From the NCBI GenBank assembly GCA_900543885.1, contig UQTA01000012.1, positions 1-64,000 on the forward strand: DNA of 64,000 nucleotides, read 5' to 3'. Under the pieces are notes generated by a model. That model saw nothing but the letters and a program-made list of their open reading frames with translations. It did not search any database and had not been told where the DNA came from. The DNA is from an uncultured Clostridium sp. (GTDB lineage Bacteria; Bacillota; Clostridia; Lachnospirales; Lachnospiraceae). The position numbers and the translations under genes were made by a program. This document shows positions 8,708 to 18,164 of the stretch, piece after piece (position 1 is the stretch's first letter; the number at the start of each line of letters is the position of its first letter).

Positions 8708-9493
8708 ATGAAATGGTTGGATTCCTGTCTGATCGCAATTTCCATGTATTCAAAAATTCCTGTGCCCCAGGTGGAGTGGACCAAAGAAAAAATGAGCCAT
8801 GCCATGTGCTTTTTCCCATTGGTAGGAGCCATAGAAGGGTGCCTTTTGGGGCTTTGGCTGCTTTTTGCTGCAAAGCTTAGTCTGTCTGTGGGAATGCGGT
8901 TTCTCTGGGCATCAGCGATCCCGTTCCTTGTAACAGGCGGGATCCATATGGATGGTTTTATGGATACCATGGATGCGATCCATTCCTATGGAGACAGAAA
9001 TAAGAAACTGGAAATATTAAAAGATCCGCATCTGGGAGCTTTTGCAGTGATCTGTGCGGCAGTTTATTTGTTATTATATACAGGAAGTATGTATGAATTT
9101 TGTGAAAATGCATCTGGAAAAGCTTATTTTTATCCGGTACTGTTTTTGTTCAGTGAAAGGGTGTTCAGCGGGCTTTCTGTAGTCATGTTCCCATCTGCGA
9201 AGAACAACGGGTTGGCAGCCACTTTTTCCCAGGCTTCTGAAAAAGCACTGGATAAGAAGATTTTAACAGTGTCATTGCTCTTTTTAGCCTTGATTTCTTT
9301 TGGGATTTTTGGACTGGACGGTTTGATGGTTTACGGGATCAGCCTGATTCTTCAGGGAGTGTTGTTTATCTGGTATCATAAATGGTCTGGGAAAAACTTT
9401 GGGGGCATTACCGGTGATCTGGCTGGATTTTTCTTGCAGGCAGAGGAACTGGTGTGTTTGACGGCGGCGGCATTTTTGCTGAGAATATTGTAA
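8708..9493 (+). CDS. cobS: Adenosylcobinamide-GDP ribazoletransferase (cobalamin synthase) CobS
   Basis: CobS is an integral membrane enzyme that joins adenosylcobinamide-GDP to alpha-ribazole (phosphate), the last assembly step. The 261-aa protein has several hydrophobic segments and the family motif block HMDGFMDTMDAIHSYGDR followed by LEILKDPHLGAFAV, which carries the acidic residues that bind metal and substrate. Start ATG 8708 follows AAGGAG at some distance. It lies between the two cobU-like genes, which act just before it in the pathway. Confidence 0.92.
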   Translation: MKWLDSCLIAISMYSKIPVPQVEWTKEKMSHAMCFFPLVGAIEGCLLGLWLLFAAKLSLSVGMRFLWASAIPFLVTGGIHMDGFMDTMDAIHSYGDRNKKLEILKDPHLGAFAVICAAVYLLLYTGSMYEFCENASGKAYFYPVLFLFSERVFSGLSVVMFPSAKNNGLAATFSQASEKALDKKILTVSLLFLALISFGIFGLDGLMVYGISLILQGVLFIWYHKWSGKNFGGITGDLAGFFLQAEELVCLTAAAFLLRIL

Positions 9494-9581
9494 AGTGATT
9501 GAACAATGGTGCATGGCAGCTGTTTGAGCATGAGCAGATAGAAAAAAGAATCACGAATATTTTTAATCAGGAGATAAGGAA

Positions 9582-10094
9582 ATGATCATGGTTATAGGGG
9601 GAAGATGTCAGGGAAAAGCTTCCTTTGCAAGAGAGCATTTTAAAGACAGAAGCCTGAAAACAGAGAATGGACAGAAAAAGAAAGAAAACAATTCCGGAAC
9701 AGATACCTGGGCAGATGGCGAAACAGTCACCTGGGAAGAGTTTCTTGCTTCCGCCTGGTGCAGAAATTTTCATCTGCTGGTGCGCCGGATTTTAAAAAGA
9801 GATGAAAGCCTGAAGCTTCCCCTGGCATCAGAACGTGAGACAGAGAGGCGGGACGAAAACCAATGGGAAGTTTCAACACATGGTATTCCAGACTGGAAAA
9901 AACTGGCAGAATCTATTTATAATGCCAACCCGGACCGCATCCTGGTTACAGATGAGATTGGTTACGGTATTGTTCCCATAGATGCTTTTGAGCGGGAATA
10001 CAGGGAAGAAACCGGCCGCATCTGCTGTCTTCTGGCAGAAAAGTCTGAGGAAGTATGGCGCGTCTGCTGCGGATTGGGACAGAGATTGAAGTAA
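9582..10094 (+). CDS. Divergent CobU-like nucleotide-binding protein
   Basis: The 170-aa product resembles CobU at both ends. Its N-terminus has a P-loop-like GGRCQGKASFA, and its C-terminus has VTDEIGYGIVPIDAFERE with GRICCLLAEKSEEVWRVCCG, matching the NEVG...VVP block of CobU. The middle, including the histidine-containing RHR-type motif used for guanylylation, is missing or unrecognisable. Proteins like this occur in clostridial cobalamin operons and tend to be annotated as bifunctional CobU, but this one may keep only one half-reaction or be regulatory (inference). Start ATG 9582 follows AGGAGATAAGGA. Its place between cobS and cbiB supports a role in nucleotide loop assembly. Confidence 0.7.
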   Translation: MIMVIGGRCQGKASFAREHFKDRSLKTENGQKKKENNSGTDTWADGETVTWEEFLASAWCRNFHLLVRRILKRDESLKLPLASERETERRDENQWEVSTHGIPDWKKLAESIYNANPDRILVTDEIGYGIVPIDAFEREYREETGRICCLLAEKSEEVWRVCCGLGQRLK

Positions 10095-10201
10095 TAAGAA
10101 AGTAAAATATATGCGGATGCTCAACGGCTCTTGCCTGAGGTAAGAGGTCAGGAAGATGCAGGTTTTACCGGATATCATTTGATGAACGAAAGGATAGCAA
10201 C

Positions 10202-11173
10202 ATGGAATGGATACAGCTGTGGCGGCTTCATGGGCTGGCTCTTTTAGCAGGCAGTATTTTAGACTGGATTTTTGGGGATCCTTACAATTTCCCTCATATG
10301 ATACGCCTTATGGGAAATATGATAAGCGGCCTGGAAAAGAAACTGCGGGCACTTTTACCTCATAAACCATTTCTGGCAGGTACGATCCTGACTATTATCA
10401 TGTGCCTGTTCTGGAGTATCATGCCTGGGCTGCTTTTTTATGTGACAGGAAAATATCTGGGATTGAGGGCAAAATTTATTCTGGAAAGCTTTTTCTGCTA
10501 TCAGCTTCTGGCGGCCAAAAGCCTTTGCACAGAAAGCATGAAAGTGTGTAAGGAGCTGAAAAAAGGAGATACAGAAGGAGCCAGAAAGGCAGTTTCCATG
10601 ATCGTAGGACGGGATACGAAAGTTTTGGATACAGCAGGAATTACCAGAGCGGCAGTGGAGACAGTGGCAGAAAATACCTCAGACGGAGTGATCGCGCCGT
10701 TTCTGTTTATGGCAGTTTTCGGACCGGCAGGGGGTACGTTTTATAAGGCAGTCAACACCATGGATTCCATGATCGGCTATACCAATGATAAGTATATTTT
10801 ATTCGGCCGGACAGCTGCAAAGCTGGATGATGTGTTAAATTTCATTCCAGCCCGTATTTCCGGCTGTCTGCTTACACTAGCGGCATTTCTTCTTCCTGGA
10901 GCAGACGGAAAAAATGCCTGGCGCATTTTTTTAAGAGACCGGCGCAAACATGCCAGCCCCAATTCTGCTCACGGGGAAGCGGCCTGTGCAGGCGCCCTGC
11001 ATCTGCGTCTTGCAGGAGATGCATGGTATTTTGGAGTGCTGCATAAAAAGCAGTTTATTGGGGACAACCACAGAGAAATAGTTCCGCAGGATATCTGGAG
11101 AGCATCTCTTTTAATGTTTCTGGCAGAGGGGATCCTGATGGTATTTTTAAGTGGTTTGATCTGGATTTTATAA
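10202..11173 (+). CDS. cbiB: Adenosylcobinamide-phosphate synthase CbiB
   Basis: CbiB is a membrane protein that attaches the aminopropanol (phosphate) arm to adenosylcobyric acid. Family features: GSILDWIFGDPYNFPH near the N-terminus, the block ETVAENTSDGVIAPFLF, NTMDSMIGYTNDKY and DRRKHASPNSAHGEAACAGAL, with multiple hydrophobic segments over 323 aa. Start ATG 10202 has GAAAGGA upstream. It is followed by about 210 bp of palindromic non-coding DNA before cobD, whose product makes the aminopropanol phosphate that CbiB uses. Confidence 0.93.
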   Translation: MEWIQLWRLHGLALLAGSILDWIFGDPYNFPHMIRLMGNMISGLEKKLRALLPHKPFLAGTILTIIMCLFWSIMPGLLFYVTGKYLGLRAKFILESFFCYQLLAAKSLCTESMKVCKELKKGDTEGARKAVSMIVGRDTKVLDTAGITRAAVETVAENTSDGVIAPFLFMAVFGPAGGTFYKAVNTMDSMIGYTNDKYILFGRTAAKLDDVLNFIPARISGCLLTLAAFLLPGADGKNAWRIFLRDRRKHASPNSAHGEAACAGALHLRLAGDAWYFGVLHKKQFIGDNHREIVPQDIWRASLLMFLAEGILMVFLSGLIWIL

Positions 11174-11245
11174 TATGATACCAGGGTCAAAAGGTTAGAA
11201 ATCCGATGCAAGCTTGCTTGCAAGAGGATTTTTGACCTTGGGACC
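11174..11245. repeat. Short interspersed hairpin repeat (family B)
   Basis: The element starts TATGATACCAGGGTCAAAA and ends AGAGGATTTTTGACCTTGG plus GACC; the two arms are roughly complementary (GGTCAAAA against TTTTGACC) around a centre rich in GCAAGCTTGCTTGC. Related copies are at 211-244 and 52556-52600. Any role is unknown; a hairpin at the RNA level is likely if transcribed. Confidence 0.6.
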
Positions 11246-11248
11246 CGC

Positions 11249-11307
11249 CAAAAACATGAATAAGTAGCCATTTTTCGTAGAAAAATGAGCGAATTATGAA
11301 TGTTTTG
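11249..11307. repeat. 59-bp imperfect palindrome between cbiB and cobD
   Basis: CAAAAACATGAATAAG on the left and GAATTATGAATGTTTTG on the right are near-complementary, with an inner stem of CATTTTTC against GAAAAATG around a short loop. This would fold as one long hairpin. It directly follows the family B repeat. There is no run of T after it, so it is not a classic terminator. Confidence 0.55.
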
Positions 11308-11385
11308 AGGATTGTGGAATCCCAGCGTATTGTATAAACAGCGGGACAGATTGGAACGATAAAAAAGCAGAAAGAAGGAATACAT

Positions 11386-12513
11386 ATGCATACCGTTTAT
11401 CAGCATGGAGGAGATATATACAGCAATCAGGTATCCATGGATTATTCAGCCAATATTAATCCATTAGGGCTTCCGGAAGGGGTAAAAAAGGCATTGATCC
11501 AGTGTATCAATGATCAGACCTGCTGTGTCTATCCGGACAGTCAGTGCAGGGAATTGGTAAAAGCATTGTCCATTCATCATCAGGTGCCAGAGGATTGGAT
11601 CCTTTGCGGGGATGGGGCGGCAGACCTGATCTTTGGGCTTGCTTTTGCGTTAAAACCCAGGAAAGCGCTGCTATTGGCTCCTTCTTTTCTGGAATATGAA
11701 CAGGCCTTAAAAGCAGTAAACTGTGAGATTAGTCTGTTTTACCTGAAAGAGGAAAATGGATATCGTTTGAATGTAGATGAACTGTGCAGAAAAGTAGAAC
11801 AGACCAGTACTATTTCAGAACCAGCTTTTGATATATTATTTTTGTGCAATCCCAATAATCCTACAGGAATTGCCGTAGAGAAAGAACAGGTTCTGAAACT
11901 GGCAGAAACCTGTGAAAAAACAGGAACTTTTTTGGTTGTGGATGAATGTTTTGAAGAGTTTTTAGATGAACCGGAAAAATACAGCATCATTCCGTTTTTA
12001 GAGGGGCTCCCTCACGTATTTGTGTTAAAGGCATTTACGAAAATTTACGCTATGGCGGGAATGCGGTTAGGCTATGCTTTGTGCAATAACGAAAAAGTTT
12101 TATCCAAGGTCTGCCAGGTAAGGCAGCCCTGGTCTGTATCAGGCCCGGCCCAAAAAGCGGGAATTGCTGCTTTAAAGGAAACAGAATATGTACTCCGCAC
12201 CAGAAAACTGATCCATGAACAAAGAGAGGTAATGGAAGATGCGTTAAAGAAACTGGGATTTCAGGTCTTTCCTTCTCAGGCCAATTATATATTCTTCCGG
12301 GATCCTTTTAAAGAAAACCAGGAAAGTCTGTACAACAGGATGTTAAAGCAGGGAGTGCTTATACGAAGCTGTGCCAATTATCCGGGACTGGATCCTTTCT
12401 GCTACCGGATCTGTATTAAAACTGCAAGAGAGAATTGGGAATTTCTATTACAGCTGAAAAAGTGTGTTGACGTTGAAAGATTACAAAATATGACAGCAAA
12501 GAAGGGAAAGTAA
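11386..12513 (+). CDS. cobD: Threonine-phosphate decarboxylase CobD (aminotransferase fold)
   Basis: This 375-aa PLP enzyme of the histidinol-phosphate aminotransferase family most likely makes (R)-1-aminopropan-2-ol O-phosphate from threonine phosphate for CbiB. It starts MHTVYQHGGDIY and has DYSANINPLGLP, the typical CobD opening, then CNPNNPTGIAV and VVDECFEEF, and the PLP lysine in FTKIYAMAGMRLGY (about residue 218). Sequence alone cannot fully separate CobD from HisC, but the N-terminal motif and the position between cbiB and cbiP-cbiC make CobD much the better call. ATG 11386 has AGAAGGA upstream. Confidence 0.88.
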   Translation: MHTVYQHGGDIYSNQVSMDYSANINPLGLPEGVKKALIQCINDQTCCVYPDSQCRELVKALSIHHQVPEDWILCGDGAADLIFGLAFALKPRKALLLAPSFLEYEQALKAVNCEISLFYLKEENGYRLNVDELCRKVEQTSTISEPAFDILFLCNPNNPTGIAVEKEQVLKLAETCEKTGTFLVVDECFEEFLDEPEKYSIIPFLEGLPHVFVLKAFTKIYAMAGMRLGYALCNNEKVLSKVCQVRQPWSVSGPAQKAGIAALKETEYVLRTRKLIHEQREVMEDALKKLGFQVFPSQANYIFFRDPFKENQESLYNRMLKQGVLIRSCANYPGLDPFCYRICIKTARENWEFLLQLKKCVDVERLQNMTAKKGK

Positions 12514-12515
12514 AC

Positions 12516-14690
12516 ATGGCAAGATCAATCATGATACAGGGAACCATGTCCAATGCGGGAAAAAGCCTGATCGCGGCGGGATTGTGCCGCATTTTTGCCC
12601 AGGATGGATATAAAACAGCACCTTTTAAGTCACAGAATATGGCACTCAATTCCTTTATTACAGAAGACGGACTGGAAATGGGCCGTGCCCAGGTGGTACA
12701 GGCAGAGGCGGCAGGTGTAAAACCATCTGCGGATATGAACCCCATTTTGCTCAAACCGACAACGGATGTAGGATCTCAGGTAATTGTAAACGGCGTTTCT
12801 ATTGGGAATATGCGTGCAAAGGATTATTTTGCCTATAAAAAGAAGCTGATCCCACAGATCATGGAAGCTTACAAACGCCTGGATGAGAACTATGATGTGA
12901 TCGTGATCGAGGGAGCAGGAAGTCCGGCAGAGATCAATTTAAAATCCGATGACATTGTAAATATGGGACTGGCTGCTATGGTGGATGCACCGGTGCTTTT
13001 GGTAGGTGACATTGACCGGGGCGGTGTATTTGCCCAGCTTTACGGTACGGTGGCTTTATTGGAGCCGGAAGAGCGGGAACGTATTAAAGGTCTGATCGTC
13101 AACAAATTCCGAGGGGATAAAACAATCCTGGAGCCGGGGATCAAACAGTTAGAAGATCTTTGCAAACTGCCTGTGGCCGGTGTGGTCCCTTATATGAATG
13201 TGGATATTGAAGATGAGGACAGCTTAAGCAGCAAACTGAAAAATACCCGGCAGAAAGGCTGTATTGACATAGCAGTGATCCGTTTCCCTAAAATTTCCAA
13301 TTTCACAGATATGGATGTATTTGAGCGTATGGATGAAGTTTCTGTCCGCTATGTTTCTAAAACGTCAGAATTAAACCAGCCGGATATGGTCATTTTACCG
13401 GGAACAAAGAATACCATAGATGATCTGCTGTGGATGCGCCAGAATGGGTTGGAAGCAGCTGTTTTAAAGCTGGCAGCCAGACAGGTACCTGTATGGGGGA
13501 TCTGCGGCGGCTTTCAGATGATGGGGGAATGGCTGGTGGACGAATATGCCATTGAATCTTCCCACAGAGGCCGGATAAGAGGAATGGGGCTTTTCCCGGT
13601 AGAAACGGAATTTGAAGAAGAAAAGGTACGCACTCAGACAGAAGGACGTTTTGGAGAACTTTACGGATGCTTCAGGGAACTTTCCGGAAAGAAACTTACC
13701 GGTTATGAGATCCACATGGGACGCACAAGGAGCAGGGAAAAGGAACAGCCTCTTTGTCTGTTAAATACAGGGGAGAACATAAATGTCAGAGAAGCCAAAG
13801 GCATTCCCTGCGGCTGGAACCGGAAAAATCTTTATGGTTCCTATGTTCATGGCGTTTTTGATGCGCCGGGTATCTGTGAGACCATAGCCACGGCCCTGGC
13901 AGCCAGAAAAGGCATTACTCTGGAAATGGCAGGCCAGATGGATTACAGGGCATATAAAGAAGAGCAATACGATAAACTGGCAGAAATGCTGCGGGAGAGT
14001 CTGGATATGGAAAAAATATATGAGATCATGGGATTGGAAGAGAAAATAAAGGTAGAGCAGGTGCTTCCGGCAGATATTGAACACAGAAGCTTTGAGATCA
14101 TCGGGGAAGAATTAAAAGCCATGGGAAAGACACTGGATCCCCAACTGGCGCCGGTGATCATGCGGGCTATTCATACAACGGCAGATTTTGACTATGCAGA
14201 TCACTTGAAATTTTCCGAAAATGCAGTAGGGAAAGCAAGGGAAGCTATTAAAAAAGGGGCAGTGATCATTACAGATACAAAAATGGGCTGGTCCGGCGTA
14301 AATAAAAAGCGTCTGGAAAGCTATGGAGGAGAAGCACTGTGCTTTATGTCAGATGAAGATGTGGCGGCAGAGGCAAAGAAAAACGGAAGCACAAGAGCCG
14401 TGGCAAGTATGGATAAAGCGGCCAGGCTGTTTGGAAATGGGGAAAGGCCATGTATTTTTGCCATTGGAAATGCTCCTACAGCCCTGATCCGCTTGTACGA
14501 ACTGATCCAGGAAGGAAAGATAAAACCGGCGCTGATCATTGGGGCTCCCGTAGGCTTTGTAAATGTGATCCAGTCCAAGGAACTGATCCTTTCACTGAAA
14601 GATACGCCGTACATTGTAGCAGAAGGAAGAAAAGGCGGCAGCAATGTAGCGGCAGCGATCTGTAATGCTTTATTATACGGGATCTGTTAA
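12516..14690 (+). CDS. cbiPC: Cobyric acid synthase fused to precorrin-8X methylmutase (CbiP-CbiC)
   Basis: The first about 500 residues are CbiP, which amidates side chains b, d, e and g: P-loop-like GTMSNAGKSLIAAG, GAGSPAEINL, GDIDRGGVFAQLYG, and a C-terminal amidotransferase with WGICGGFQMMG (Cys about 330). Residues about 515-722 are CbiC, which moves the C11 methyl to C12: DIEHRSFEII with the likely catalytic His, IHTTADFDYADHL, TDTKMGWSGV, GNAPTALI, IGAPVGFVN. Both modules look intact. CbiP and CbiC act at different points of the pathway, so the fusion is not an obvious channelling pair. Start ATG 12516 follows GAAGGGAAAG, two bases after the cobD stop. Confidence 0.93.
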   Translation: MARSIMIQGTMSNAGKSLIAAGLCRIFAQDGYKTAPFKSQNMALNSFITEDGLEMGRAQVVQAEAAGVKPSADMNPILLKPTTDVGSQVIVNGVSIGNMRAKDYFAYKKKLIPQIMEAYKRLDENYDVIVIEGAGSPAEINLKSDDIVNMGLAAMVDAPVLLVGDIDRGGVFAQLYGTVALLEPEERERIKGLIVNKFRGDKTILEPGIKQLEDLCKLPVAGVVPYMNVDIEDEDSLSSKLKNTRQKGCIDIAVIRFPKISNFTDMDVFERMDEVSVRYVSKTSELNQPDMVILPGTKNTIDDLLWMRQNGLEAAVLKLAARQVPVWGICGGFQMMGEWLVDEYAIESSHRGRIRGMGLFPVETEFEEEKVRTQTEGRFGELYGCFRELSGKKLTGYEIHMGRTRSREKEQPLCLLNTGENINVREAKGIPCGWNRKNLYGSYVHGVFDAPGICETIATALAARKGITLEMAGQMDYRAYKEEQYDKLAEMLRESLDMEKIYEIMGLEEKIKVEQVLPADIEHRSFEIIGEELKAMGKTLDPQLAPVIMRAIHTTADFDYADHLKFSENAVGKAREAIKKGAVIITDTKMGWSGVNKKRLESYGGEALCFMSDEDVAAEAKKNGSTRAVASMDKAARLFGNGERPCIFAIGNAPTALIRLYELIQEGKIKPALIIGAPVGFVNVIQSKELILSLKDTPYIVAEGRKGGSNVAAAICNALLYGIC

Positions 14691-14730
14691 GCAGGCAAAA
14701 AATACGTGTAGACAAAAGGGGACAAAATAC

Positions 14731-16368
14731 ATGAAATTATATCGTATTATCCTTGTAGATGACGAGGAAGAGGTAAGAAAAAGCATTATCCGTAAGATCA
14801 AGTGGGAGGAAAATGGATTTTTAGTGGCAGGAGATGCAGAAAACGGGGAAGACGCATTAGAAAAGATCGAGATGCTGGAGCCGGATCTGATCTTAACAGA
14901 TATCCGTATGCCTTATATGGATGGTCTGACACTGGCAGAACGGGTGCGCCAGAAATACCCATCTATGAAGATCGTTATTTTCTCTGGTTATGATGATTTT
15001 GAATATGCAAAACAGGCAATTAAGTTAAATGTAACAGAGTACATATTAAAGCCTGTAAACGTAGAAGAGCTGACTGCCATTTTGCAGAAGATTAAGGCAA
15101 ATCTGGATCAGGAGATCGAACAGAAACGGAATGTAAATCTTTTAAGGGAAAATTATATAAAAAGTCTTCCAATCCTGCGTGAGCAGTTTTTAAATGAGCT
15201 GGTAAATGCTCCGGTATCTTTTGAGCTTGTGGAAGCACGGTTAAAGGAATATGGCATTCCACTTTCTGGTGCCCAGAAATGGGTAGCGGCAGCTGTAGGT
15301 ATTGACCGGCCGGAAGAGGAAAACGAAGGAAAAATGGCGATCCACCAGGAAAAGGATCTGATCCCGATTTCTGTTATGCAGATCCTGGAGGAAAAACTGG
15401 GAAAATACTGCCGCTTTTCCATTTTCAATTCTGCAGGGGGAAGCGGTGCACAGATCGGTGTGATCGCAGCCATTGATGGAGAAAATTCCCAGACCGGGCT
15501 GACGGCTGTATTAAGTGATATCTGCAAAGAGACAAGAAAGATCCTTGCTGTGCCTATTACCATTGGTATCGGCCACAGCACACAGGAATTGGGGATGATC
15601 TGCGAATCTTATAAAGATGCAGTCAATGCATTGGGGTACAAGGCAATCGTAGGAACCGGACATACGATCTATATCAATGACGTAGAGCCGGTCAGCAGAG
15701 GAAAATTGCAGTTTGACAGCAAAGATGAGGCAGAGCTGGTAGGTGCCGTGAAATTTGGTCCCCGGGAAAAGATAGAAGAAGTAGTACAAAGAATCTCTGA
15801 AAAGATCAATGATGCCAAGGTACATCAGCGTCAGTGCCAGACCTATATGTTAAGCATATTAAATTGCATGATCCAGCTGGTGCAGATGTATGATCTGGAT
15901 ATGGAGACTATTTTTCAGGGGGAATCTAATTTAAATGAAGCCTTTGCCCTGATCACCATTACCCAGAAAAAGGAAGATTTTGTCAAATGGCTTCTTCGGG
16001 CCGCCATTGCCGTAAATCAATCTGTGAATACCGAACGTGATAATACTACAAAACAGGTGATCCAGGAAGCCAGGCAGTATATTATGGACAATTATCAGGA
16101 TGCAGAGCTGTCTGTAGAAAAAATCTGCCGGCATCTGCATATGAGTCCGGCGTATTTCTCGACTATGTTTAAAAAAGAAACGGGAAAGACCTATGTGGCT
16201 TACCTGACGGAAGTGCGTCTGGATAAGGCTGTGGAACTATTAAATAAAACGGATGATAAGACCTATGTGATCGCAGCAAAGGTAGGTTATCAGGAACAGA
16301 ATTATTTCAGTTATGTATTTAAGAAACGTTTTGGCATTTCACCTACAAAATTCAGAGGAGCAAAATAA
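14731..16368 (+). CDS. AraC-type response regulator (YesN family)
   Basis: The 545-aa protein has an N-terminal receiver domain (VDDEEEVRKS; phosphoacceptor Asp57 in LILTDIRMPYMDG; Lys in YILKPVN), a long middle region and a C-terminal AraC DNA-binding domain with two helix-turn-helices (EKICRHLHMSPAYFSTMFKK and VIAAKVGYQEQNYFSYVFKK). It probably activates the mgl genes downstream in response to the adjacent kinase. The longer open frame begins inside cbiC, but ATG 14731 has AAAAGGGG eight bases upstream and starts MKLYRIILVDD, as expected. Stop and next start overlap as TAATG. Confidence 0.93.
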   Translation: MKLYRIILVDDEEEVRKSIIRKIKWEENGFLVAGDAENGEDALEKIEMLEPDLILTDIRMPYMDGLTLAERVRQKYPSMKIVIFSGYDDFEYAKQAIKLNVTEYILKPVNVEELTAILQKIKANLDQEIEQKRNVNLLRENYIKSLPILREQFLNELVNAPVSFELVEARLKEYGIPLSGAQKWVAAAVGIDRPEEENEGKMAIHQEKDLIPISVMQILEEKLGKYCRFSIFNSAGGSGAQIGVIAAIDGENSQTGLTAVLSDICKETRKILAVPITIGIGHSTQELGMICESYKDAVNALGYKAIVGTGHTIYINDVEPVSRGKLQFDSKDEAELVGAVKFGPREKIEEVVQRISEKINDAKVHQRQCQTYMLSILNCMIQLVQMYDLDMETIFQGESNLNEAFALITITQKKEDFVKWLLRAAIAVNQSVNTERDNTTKQVIQEARQYIMDNYQDAELSVEKICRHLHMSPAYFSTMFKKETGKTYVAYLTEVRLDKAVELLNKTDDKTYVIAAKVGYQEQNYFSYVFKKRFGISPTKFRGAK

Positions 16369-18164
16369 TGTTTTTGAAACAGCGAAAGCACAGGCTTCAA
16401 AATGCCAGTATCCGTTCTATTATTTTTATGTATTTTACAGTGACTGCTCTGGCAGCCAGCGTCTTTATCGGTGTTTCTCTGTATGGACGGCTGTCCAGTC
16501 AGATGTCATCGGCTCTTCAGGAGGAGAATCATATTCTGATCAACCAGCTTGGCCGTACCATGGATTCCTATCTACGTCTGGTCATGAAGCTGTCAGATTC
16601 TTTGTATTACGGTGTCGTTAAAAATGCAGATCTTTCAGATGATTCCATTAAGGGTGAGATCACCCTTCTTTATGACAACAATAAAGATAATGTGGAAAAT
16701 ATTGCCTTGTTTTCCAAGAAGGGAGAGCTGCTGGAATCGGTTCCCGCTGCACGGTTAAAGCCGGGCTCCCAGGTGGAAGAGCAGGACTGGTTTCTGGCAG
16801 CTTTGGATAAGACGGAAAATCTCCATTTTTCCATGCCTCATGTGCAGCATATTTTTGATACAGGGGACAGCCAGTACCGCTGGGTGGTGTCAGTAGCCAG
16901 AGCTGTGGAGATCACAGACGGTCCTTATACAGATCAGGGTGTTATCCTTATTGATCTGCGCTATAACAGTTTGGAGCAGTTATTTGAGGGAATGAACCTT
17001 GCAAAAGGCGGTTATGTTTATCTTACAGACAGCAATGGAGAACTGATCTACCATCCTGACGGACAGCTGATCAGTTCTGGTCTTGTTGCAGAAAATAATG
17101 AGAATACTGCCGTTTTAAGAGATGGAAATTATCAGGAACAATGGCAGGGGCAGACCCGTATGGTATCAGTGAAAACCGTAGGCTATACGGGCTGGAAGAT
17201 CGTGGGTGTTATGCCGTTTGATACAGTATCATTAAATGCGATCAAGACACGTATCCTTATTGTGTTTATTATTGCACTGGTGTTGTTTATCTTGATCATC
17301 ATTAACTCCTACATCTCTTCCCGTATTACGGATCCGATCAAGGAACTGGAAAAATCTGTTAATCAGATCGAGGAAGGCAATCTGGAAACAGAAGTATACA
17401 CAGGTGGCTCTTACGAGATCCAGCATTTGGGGAAATCCATACAAAATATGGCAAGGCAGATCAGGCGGCTGATGGATGATATTGTGGCAGAACATGAATC
17501 CAAACGAAAAAGTGAGTTTGACACTTTGCAATCCCAGATCAATCCTCACTTTTTATACAATACACTGGATATCATTGTCTGGATGATCGAAAACGAGAAG
17601 CAGTCAGAGGCTGTAAAAGCGGTAACAGCCCTTGCAAGATTTTTCCGTATCAGCTTAAGCAAGGGAAAAAGCATTATTCCCGTACGGGACGAGTTGGAAC
17701 ATGTAAGAAATTATCTGATGATCCAGCATATGCGTTATAAAAATAAATTTTCTTATTCCATTGAGGCAGAAGATGAGGTTCTGGGACTTGCCAGTTTAAA
17801 GCTTATTTTACAGCCTATGGTAGAAAATGCCATTTATCACGGAATGGAATTTATGGATGGCGACGGGGAGATAAAAATACGGGCCTGGAAAGAGGAAGAC
17901 GATCTTTATTTAAGTGTAGAGGACAATGGCCTTGGCATGACAGAGGAACAGGTAGAGCGGCTGTTTACAGATACCAGCCATGTTCCTTCCAGAAGAGGTT
18001 CCGGGATCGGTGTGAAGAATGTAAATGAACGGATCCACCTGTACTTTGGAAAAGACTACGGACTTTCTATTGAATCAGAGCCGGACGAGGGAACTACGGT
18101 GCGGATCCATCTTCCTGCAGTTGTTTATGAAGAAGCAGTGGGAAAGGAGGAAAAACATGCCTAA
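16368..18164 (+). CDS. Membrane sensor histidine kinase (YesM/LytS-type)
   Basis: The 598-aa protein has a transmembrane helix near residues 18-38, an extracellular sensing domain, a second helix at about 295-316 (IVFIIALVLFILIII), a HAMP linker, the His_kinase motif QSQINPHFLYNTLD (phospho-His about 393) and a C-terminal ATPase domain (LQPMVENAIYHG, VEDNGLGM, GSGIGVKNVNERI). It is the partner of the response regulator just upstream and overlaps the next gene by 8 bp. Kinases of this family in clostridia can sense sugars through a separate membrane-bound binding protein (XylFII-LytS), and two such proteins follow here. Confidence 0.92.
   Translation: MFLKQRKHRLQNASIRSIIFMYFTVTALAASVFIGVSLYGRLSSQMSSALQEENHILINQLGRTMDSYLRLVMKLSDSLYYGVVKNADLSDDSIKGEITLLYDNNKDNVENIALFSKKGELLESVPAARLKPGSQVEEQDWFLAALDKTENLHFSMPHVQHIFDTGDSQYRWVVSVARAVEITDGPYTDQGVILIDLRYNSLEQLFEGMNLAKGGYVYLTDSNGELIYHPDGQLISSGLVAENNENTAVLRDGNYQEQWQGQTRMVSVKTVGYTGWKIVGVMPFDTVSLNAIKTRILIVFIIALVLFILIIINSYISSRITDPIKELEKSVNQIEEGNLETEVYTGGSYEIQHLGKSIQNMARQIRRLMDDIVAEHESKRKSEFDTLQSQINPHFLYNTLDIIVWMIENEKQSEAVKAVTALARFFRISLSKGKSIIPVRDELEHVRNYLMIQHMRYKNKFSYSIEAEDEVLGLASLKLILQPMVENAIYHGMEFMDGDGEIKIRAWKEEDDLYLSVEDNGLGMTEEQVERLFTDTSHVPSRRGSGIGVKNVNERIHLYFGKDYGLSIESEPDEGTTVRIHLPAVVYEEAVGKEEKHA

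Noticed and set aside
11386..12513. Histidinol-phosphate aminotransferase HisC
   Set aside because: The fold is shared, but the HGGDIY and YSANINPLG opening and position next to cbiB favour CobD.
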